Below, one piece after another: positions 60,316 to 64,000 of a stretch of 64,000 bases of DNA. A program made the translations under genes and the position numbers. Under the pieces are notes generated by a model, which worked only from the letters and a program-made list of their open reading frames with translations, did no database searches and was not told where the DNA came from. Every line of letters starts with the position of its first letter. Positions within the stretch are counted from its first letter, which is position 1. Source of the DNA: Mesorhizobium sp. CU3 (GTDB taxonomy: Bacteria; Pseudomonadota; Alphaproteobacteria; Rhizobiales; Rhizobiaceae). The stretch is from assembly GCF_006442965.1 (NCBI RefSeq), contig NZ_VFWX01000020.1:1-64000 (forward strand), written 5' to 3'.

Positions 60316-61167
60316 TTACTGCTTGCGCGCCTCCGGCGCCGGCACTTCCGGCGGCGGCAGCGGGATGGAAATGCCTTCGCTGTCGAAGGCCTGCTTGGCG
60401 CGCTTGGTCGTCTCGATCTGGGTCGAGAAATAGTCCCCGGCGGATGTCCAGTAGCGCAAGGTGAGCGAAACGGTGGTGTCACCGAGGCCGGCCACAAAAG
60501 CGATCGGCTTGGGCTCGCGGCGGATGCGCTTGTCGGCGTCGGCGATGGAAAGCAGCGTCTTTTGCGCGCGATCGATGTCGTTCCAGGAGCCGATGCTCAA
60601 GGCGATGTCGGCGCGGCGCACGCCGTTGCGGGTGAAATTGCGCACCGGCTGGTTCCACAAGGTCGAATTGGGCGCCAGCACATAGACGCCGTCCGCCGTG
60701 CGCAGCTTGGTGGCGAACAGGCCGATCTCCTCGATGGTGCCGGAGATCGAGCCAACCTCGACATATTCGCCAATGCGGAAGGGCCGGAGCGCCAAGAGCA
60801 TGATGCCGGCGGCGATGTTCTGCAGCGTGCCCTGCAGCGCCAGCCCGATGGCCAGACCGATGGCGCCGATGGCGGCGATGATCGACGCGGTCTGCACGCC
60901 GAACTGGCCGAGCACCATGATGGTGACCAGGATCAGGATGGCGTAGCGGACGATCTTCGAAAAGAAATGGCGAAGCGTGGCGTCGAAGCCGTGGATATGG
61001 CCGAGGCCGGCGAAGATCGACCGCTCGGCGAGGCCGGCAATGAAATAGCCGACGACCAGAAGGATGACGGCGCCGATGGCCGAGAAGGAATAGGAGACGA
61101 TCAGGGTGCTGAGCTGGGCGATCGCCGCCTGGATGGTGACGAGGACGGTTTGCGGGTCGGTGGGCAT
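60316..61167 (-). CDS. Small-conductance mechanosensitive channel (MscS family)
   Basis: A 283-residue MscS-type channel. Three transmembrane segments (about 25-50, 70-95, 98-125) end with the pore helix ASIIAAIGAIGLAIGLALQG followed by the beta-domain (FRIGEYVEVGSISGTIEEIGLFATKL, read in parts) and an alpha-beta C-terminal domain. Length matches E. coli MscS (286). The ATG at 61167 (MPTDPQTV) fits; a longer upstream frame is unconserved. It lies opposite to rsfS. Confidence 0.93.
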   Translation of the reverse strand: MPTDPQTVLVTIQAAIAQLSTLIVSYSFSAIGAVILLVVGYFIAGLAERSIFAGLGHIHGFDATLRHFFSKIVRYAILILVTIMVLGQFGVQTASIIAAIGAIGLAIGLALQGTLQNIAAGIMLLALRPFRIGEYVEVGSISGTIEEIGLFATKLRTADGVYVLAPNSTLWNQPVRNFTRNGVRRADIALSIGSWNDIDRAQKTLLSIADADKRIRREPKPIAFVAGLGDTTVSLTLRYWTSAGDYFSTQIETTKRAKQAFDSEGISIPLPPPEVPAPEARKQ

Positions 61168-61287
61168 GGCGGGATTCCGGTTGGTGGGCGAGCCGATAAC
61201 CCGCCCATCCAGGATCAGTTCCTGCTTTTTAGACCCTGCTAAAGCAGCGATCCGGGCCAATCAGCGGGACAGCGAAGGGCTCTCGTC

Positions 61288-61316
61288 TTGAAACTGCAAT
61301 GGAACTCTGCCCATAT
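61288..61316 (+). promoter_or_regulatory. Promoter of rsfS
   Basis: TTGAAA (61288-61293) and CCATAT (61311-61316) are exactly 17 bases apart. The predicted transcript would start near 61323, which argues for the ATG at 61409 rather than a GTG at 61319 as the rsfS start. Confidence 0.55.
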
Positions 61317-61408
61317 AAGTGGTGTCACCTGATTTGCTGGGTGATTTGGTTGTTCTTGTTGGGAAAGGAAACACACTGAGAACAGCACTGCGGAAGAAGG
61401 CTGAAGTC

Positions 61409-61786
61409 ATGCCTTCGCCGGCCGGGATCAGCGGAAACGACGCCGCGACCCTCGCCATCGACACAGTCCTTGCCAGTCTGGAAGACTCCAAGGCCGAAAA
61501 CATCGTCTCAATCGACATCCAGGGAAAATCGAGCCTCGGCGACTATATGGTCATCGCCTCGGGCCGATCGCACCGTCATGTCTCGGCTGTCGCCGATCAT
61601 CTCCTCAAGGCGCTGAAAGATGCCGGTCTCGGCAATGCGCGCGTCGAGGGACTGGCTGGCGCCGACTGGGTCCTGATCGATTCGGGCGACATCATCGTCC
61701 ATGTCTTCCGCCCAGAAGTCCGCGAATTCTACAATCTTGAAAAGATGTGGCAGGCGCCGGACCTCGAGGAAGAGACCTTGCACTGA
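61409..61786 (+). CDS. rsfS: Ribosomal silencing factor RsfS
   Basis: A 125-residue Iojap/RsfS protein that binds L14 and blocks subunit joining under starvation. SIDIQGKSSLGDYMVIASGRSHRHV, ADWVLIDSGDIIVHVF and REFYNLEKMW are diagnostic. The ATG at 61409 is preceded by GAAGG. It forms a unit with rlmH. The open frame extends 30 codons upstream but into the promoter. Confidence 0.96.
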   Translation: MPSPAGISGNDAATLAIDTVLASLEDSKAENIVSIDIQGKSSLGDYMVIASGRSHRHVSAVADHLLKALKDAGLGNARVEGLAGADWVLIDSGDIIVHVFRPEVREFYNLEKMWQAPDLEEETLH

Positions 61787-61847
61787 GCCTTGATCCGCAT
61801 GCCGTGAGACCTCACGGTATGCGCCAAGAAGCTCCGCCGGGGCGAGG

Positions 61848-62330
61848 ATGAAGATCACCGTTCATGCCGTGGGCCGTATGAAAACCGGCCCCGAGAGAGA
61901 ACTCGCCGACCGCTATTTCGAGCGCTTTTCGAAGAGCGGGCCTGCGGTCGGGCTCGAATTTGCCGGCATTGTCGAAGTGCCCGAAAGCCGCGGGCAGAGC
62001 GCCGACGAGCGCCGCCGCGAGGAAGCCCAGAAGCTGCAGGCGCAGTTGCAGCCCGGCACGGTCCTTGTCCTGCTCGACGAACGCGGCAAATCGCTTTCCT
62101 CCGAAGATCTGGCCGGCCGCATCGGCCAGTTGCGCGACAGCGGCCGCAAGGCGCTGGTCGTCGCCATCGGCGGCGCCGACGGCCATGACAAAATTTTACG
62201 CGATCAGGCCGACTTGGTGTTGTCTTTCGGCGCGCTGACCTGGCCGCACCAGTTGGTGCGGGTGATGCTCGGCGAGCAGCTTTATCGCAGTGCCACCATT
62301 CTGGCCGGCCACCCGTATCATCGCTCGTAA
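61848..62330 (+). CDS. rlmH: 23S rRNA pseudouridine-1915 N3-methyltransferase RlmH
   Basis: A 160-residue SPOUT methyltransferase modifying pseudouridine 1915 in helix 69 of 23S rRNA. LVLLDERGKSLSSEDLA, VVAIGGADGHD and the C-terminal TWPHQLVRVMLGEQLYRS with knotted YHRS end are typical. Follows rsfS by 61 bases. Confidence 0.97.
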   Translation: MKITVHAVGRMKTGPERELADRYFERFSKSGPAVGLEFAGIVEVPESRGQSADERRREEAQKLQAQLQPGTVLVLLDERGKSLSSEDLAGRIGQLRDSGRKALVVAIGGADGHDKILRDQADLVLSFGALTWPHQLVRVMLGEQLYRSATILAGHPYHRS

Positions 62331-62377
62331 TTCGCGGTGGCAATATTTGCGCCGCTTTCGTAATTTCAACGAGCACA

Positions 62378-62588
62378 ATGGATTGGGTTTATGGCCAAAG
62401 ATAATAGCAGTCATGTCCGCGCCAGCGAGTATATTCGTGCCTTGATCCGTCGCGACTTGCAGAGCAGAAACGAAGCGTGGGACCGGCTGAAGGGCGAGCT
62501 TGAGCCGGGTCTTCGAGCTGAAGAGAGCGAATTCCGCGCCGCATCGGCACAGGATGTCATTCGTCGCAATCAAGGCCGCAGCCTTTAG
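62378..62588 (+). pseudogene. Decayed ParD-like antitoxin
   Basis: A 65-residue open frame from the ATG at 62391 holds the ParD centre ASEYIRALIRRDLQSRNEAW and tail EESEFRAASAQDVIRRNQG, but its N-terminal ribbon strand is missing. In another frame just upstream (ATG at 62378) MDWVYGQ resembles the lost KDWVEAQ part, so a frameshift has probably separated them. No ParE follows; a repeat lies there instead. It is most likely a remnant of a second parDE system, though a short translated product is possible. Confidence 0.65.
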
Positions 62589-62647
62589 GAGTGACGTAGG
62601 TATCCGGATTTCCGCCTCAATAGCTCGACATCACGATCATCGGTTGT

Positions 62648-62696
62648 CTACGCAATTCCGGACGGAAAACCGTACACACTTCGATGGAATTGCTCC
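62648..62696. repeat. GCAATTCCGG / GGAATTGCTC intergenic palindrome
   Basis: CGCAATTCCGGACGGAAAACC and GGAATTGCTC are the arms of the same family as 9493-9572. It sits just after the decayed parD, where a toxin gene would be expected. Confidence 0.6.
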
Positions 62697-62724
62697 GAGC
62701 AGGCCCATCCAACATGGTTGATGG

Positions 62725-62736
62725 TTCGTTAACGAA
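62725..62736. promoter_or_regulatory. TTCGTTAACGAA palindrome upstream of envC
   Basis: A perfect 12-base palindrome 23 bases before the envC start. It may be an operator; GTTAAC-centred sites are used by several alphaproteobacterial regulators. No direct evidence beyond symmetry. Confidence 0.35.
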
Positions 62737-62759
62737 GCGGCGGATAGGTTAGAGGCCTG

Positions 62760-64000
62760 ATGTCTGAAGGCTGGACCCCGATTACGCGCGCCTGGCGCAG
62801 CCGCTGCGGCTTGACCCTCGTCGCCGCCGTAATCGCGCTCGGGCCGGCGCGGGCGGCGGAAAACACGCTCGACATGGCGCCCGATCCGGACAAGAGCCGC
62901 GCCGAATACGAACAGGTTTCCAAGGAAATCACCTTGTCGTCGGAGCGGCTGGCCAAGCTCGCCGCCGACATCGCCTCGGTGCGCAAGGACTACGCCTCGA
63001 TCACAGCGGCGCTGATCCAGTCGGCGATGACCGAGCAGAAGCTCGGCCAGGACATCGAGGATATCGGCGCCAAGCTGGAAGGGCTGAAGGCGGAGGAACA
63101 GAAGCTGCGCGCCTCGCTCATGGCGCGGCGGGACGTGCTGGCCGAGGTGCTTGGCGCCTTGCAGCGCATGGGGCTCAACCCGCCGCCGGCGATCCTGGTC
63201 AAACCGGAGGACGCGCTGTCGTCGGTGCGCAGCGCCATCCTGCTCGGCGCCGTGGTGCCGGAGCTGCGCCAGCAGACGGAAAGGCTGATGGCCGACCTCA
63301 AGGAACAGACCCGCGTTACCGCCTCGATCGAGGCCGAGCGCGCGCGACTCACCGCCGCCGTGACCGACCAGGCGGCGGAGAAGAAGCGGCTCACCATGCT
63401 GCTCGAGGCCAAGAAGAAGCTGCAGGCCGATACGCAAACGGCGATCGCGGCGGAACAGCAGCACTCGCAGGAGCTGGCGGCGAAGGCAAGCAGCCTGAAA
63501 GACCTGATCGCCTCGCTGGAAGCCGACAAGGCGCGCAAGGCTGCGGATCAGGCCAAGGCGGGTGACCGGAAATCGACCGACGGCGACGTCACGGCCTCCA
63601 CGACAGAGCTCGCCGCGCTGCCGGTGCCCGAGGCCAATCAGTTGACCACTTCGGCACCGTTCTCTGCCTTGCAGGGCCAGGTTGCGCTACCGGTGATCGG
63701 CAAGATCAAGCTGCGTTTCGGCGCCGACGACGGCAATGGCGCGGCTATGCAAGGCGACATGGTTGCGACACAATCGGGGGCCATCGTAACCGCGCCGGCG
63801 GATGGAAACGTGCTTTATGCGGGACCGTTTCGTTCTTACGGTCAACTCTTGATCCTGAATGCGGGCGACGGGTATCATGTCGTTCTGGCGGGAATGAGCA
63901 GAATCAGCGTCGCGACCGGACAGTCGGTTCTCGCAGGGGAACCGATCGGCGCGATGGGAGAGGCCCGGGTGGCGAGCACCTCGGCCTCGCGGAACGGAAA
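62760..64000 (+). CDS. envC: EnvC-like murein hydrolase activator (partial, runs off the window)
   Basis: The ATG at 62760 opens a frame that is still open at the window end (about 413 codons seen). A signal peptide (CGLTLVAAVIALGPARAAE) is followed by a long coiled-coil region (about 45-265, repeated Lys/Glu/Leu heptads) and then a LytM/M23-like domain beginning near residue 300 (GKIKLRFGADDGNG). The metal ligands of active M23 peptidases are absent there, as in EnvC, which activates amidases at the septum instead of cutting itself. Expected follow-on gene is ctpA. Confidence 0.88.
   Translation, partial: MSEGWTPITRAWRSRCGLTLVAAVIALGPARAAENTLDMAPDPDKSRAEYEQVSKEITLSSERLAKLAADIASVRKDYASITAALIQSAMTEQKLGQDIEDIGAKLEGLKAEEQKLRASLMARRDVLAEVLGALQRMGLNPPPAILVKPEDALSSVRSAILLGAVVPELRQQTERLMADLKEQTRVTASIEAERARLTAAVTDQAAEKKRLTMLLEAKKKLQADTQTAIAAEQQHSQELAAKASSLKDLIASLEADKARKAADQAKAGDRKSTDGDVTASTTELAALPVPEANQLTTSAPFSALQGQVALPVIGKIKLRFGADDGNGAAMQGDMVATQSGAIVTAPADGNVLYAGPFRSYGQLLILNAGDGYHVVLAGMSRISVATGQSVLAGEPIGAMGEARVASTSASRNG

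Noticed and set aside
61319..61408. Upstream GTG start for rsfS, adding 30 residues.
   Set aside because: It overlaps the predicted transcription start and the added residues do not resemble RsfS.

Overview
The window is GC-rich (coding GC roughly 62-66% by eye) chromosomal DNA from an alphaproteobacterium, most probably a Mesorhizobium-like member of the Rhizobiales. This rests on gene content and order: heparinase-like gene next to purH with rsmB nearby, atpHAGDC without the Fo genes, leuS-lptE, obgE-proB-proA-nadD with rsfS-rlmH-envC, usg, a DUF1674 (SdhAF4-like) gene, and on intergenic palindromes of the type I associate with that genus. No species call is possible from the sequence alone. 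I see no phage, insertion sequence, integrase, CRISPR array or rRNA operon; one tRNA-Ser(CGA) is present.

Layout. 1-9.4 kb: purH, heparinase-like gene, an AraC/PhyH divergent pair, rsmB, htpX, the DUF1674 gene and a HAD phosphatase. 9.4-13.9 kb: accessory stretch with a transglutaminase-like gene, a TadG-like VWA pilus/secretion protein, a mini-ORF with a perfect Shine-Dalgarno, and an acyltransferase. 13.9-22.3 kb: MOSC-acs pair, usg, then an aldo/keto reductase-MFS-LysR-aldo/keto reductase group and an orphan antitoxin. 22.3-30.6 kb: yggS, leuS-lptE, transaldolase-like fsa, priA, an Asp/Glu racemase and a small membrane protein. 30.7-37.2 kb: atpHAGD-(small extra gene)-atpC, then a signal peptidase. 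37.2-41.5 kb: hexuronate catabolism (fructuronate reductase divergent from uxaC-kduD-kdgF). 41.6-50 kb: LysE exporter, a glycosidase-like/sulfotransferase fusion coupled to recQ, a HAL-family protein without the MIO triad, parDE, a small secreted protein and an SMP-30 protein. 50-64 kb: tRNA-Ser, serine hydrolase, rplU-rpmA, GNAT, EEP nuclease, obgE-proB-proA-nadD, MFS, MscS, rsfS-rlmH, a decayed parD and envC running off the end.

How genes work together. Several pairs overlap by 1-4 bases and are probably translationally coupled (htpX/rsmB, acs/MOSC, atpH/atpA, atpD/small gene/atpC, fusion gene/recQ, parD/parE, obgE/proB). The uronate cluster would convert glucuronate/galacturonate to fructuronate/tagaturonate, reduce these, and process ketouronates. 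The best candidates for something undescribed are the small, lower-GC gene wedged between atpD and atpC with one-base overlaps on both sides; the beta-propeller/sulfotransferase fusion; the MIO-less ammonia-lyase homologue; and the 12.4-12.57 kb minus-strand unit with an inverted repeat, a Shine-Dalgarno fully complementary to the 16S tail, and a 23-codon ORF. At least four families of dispersed palindromes fill the intergenic spaces, one of them sitting repeatedly just after stop codons.
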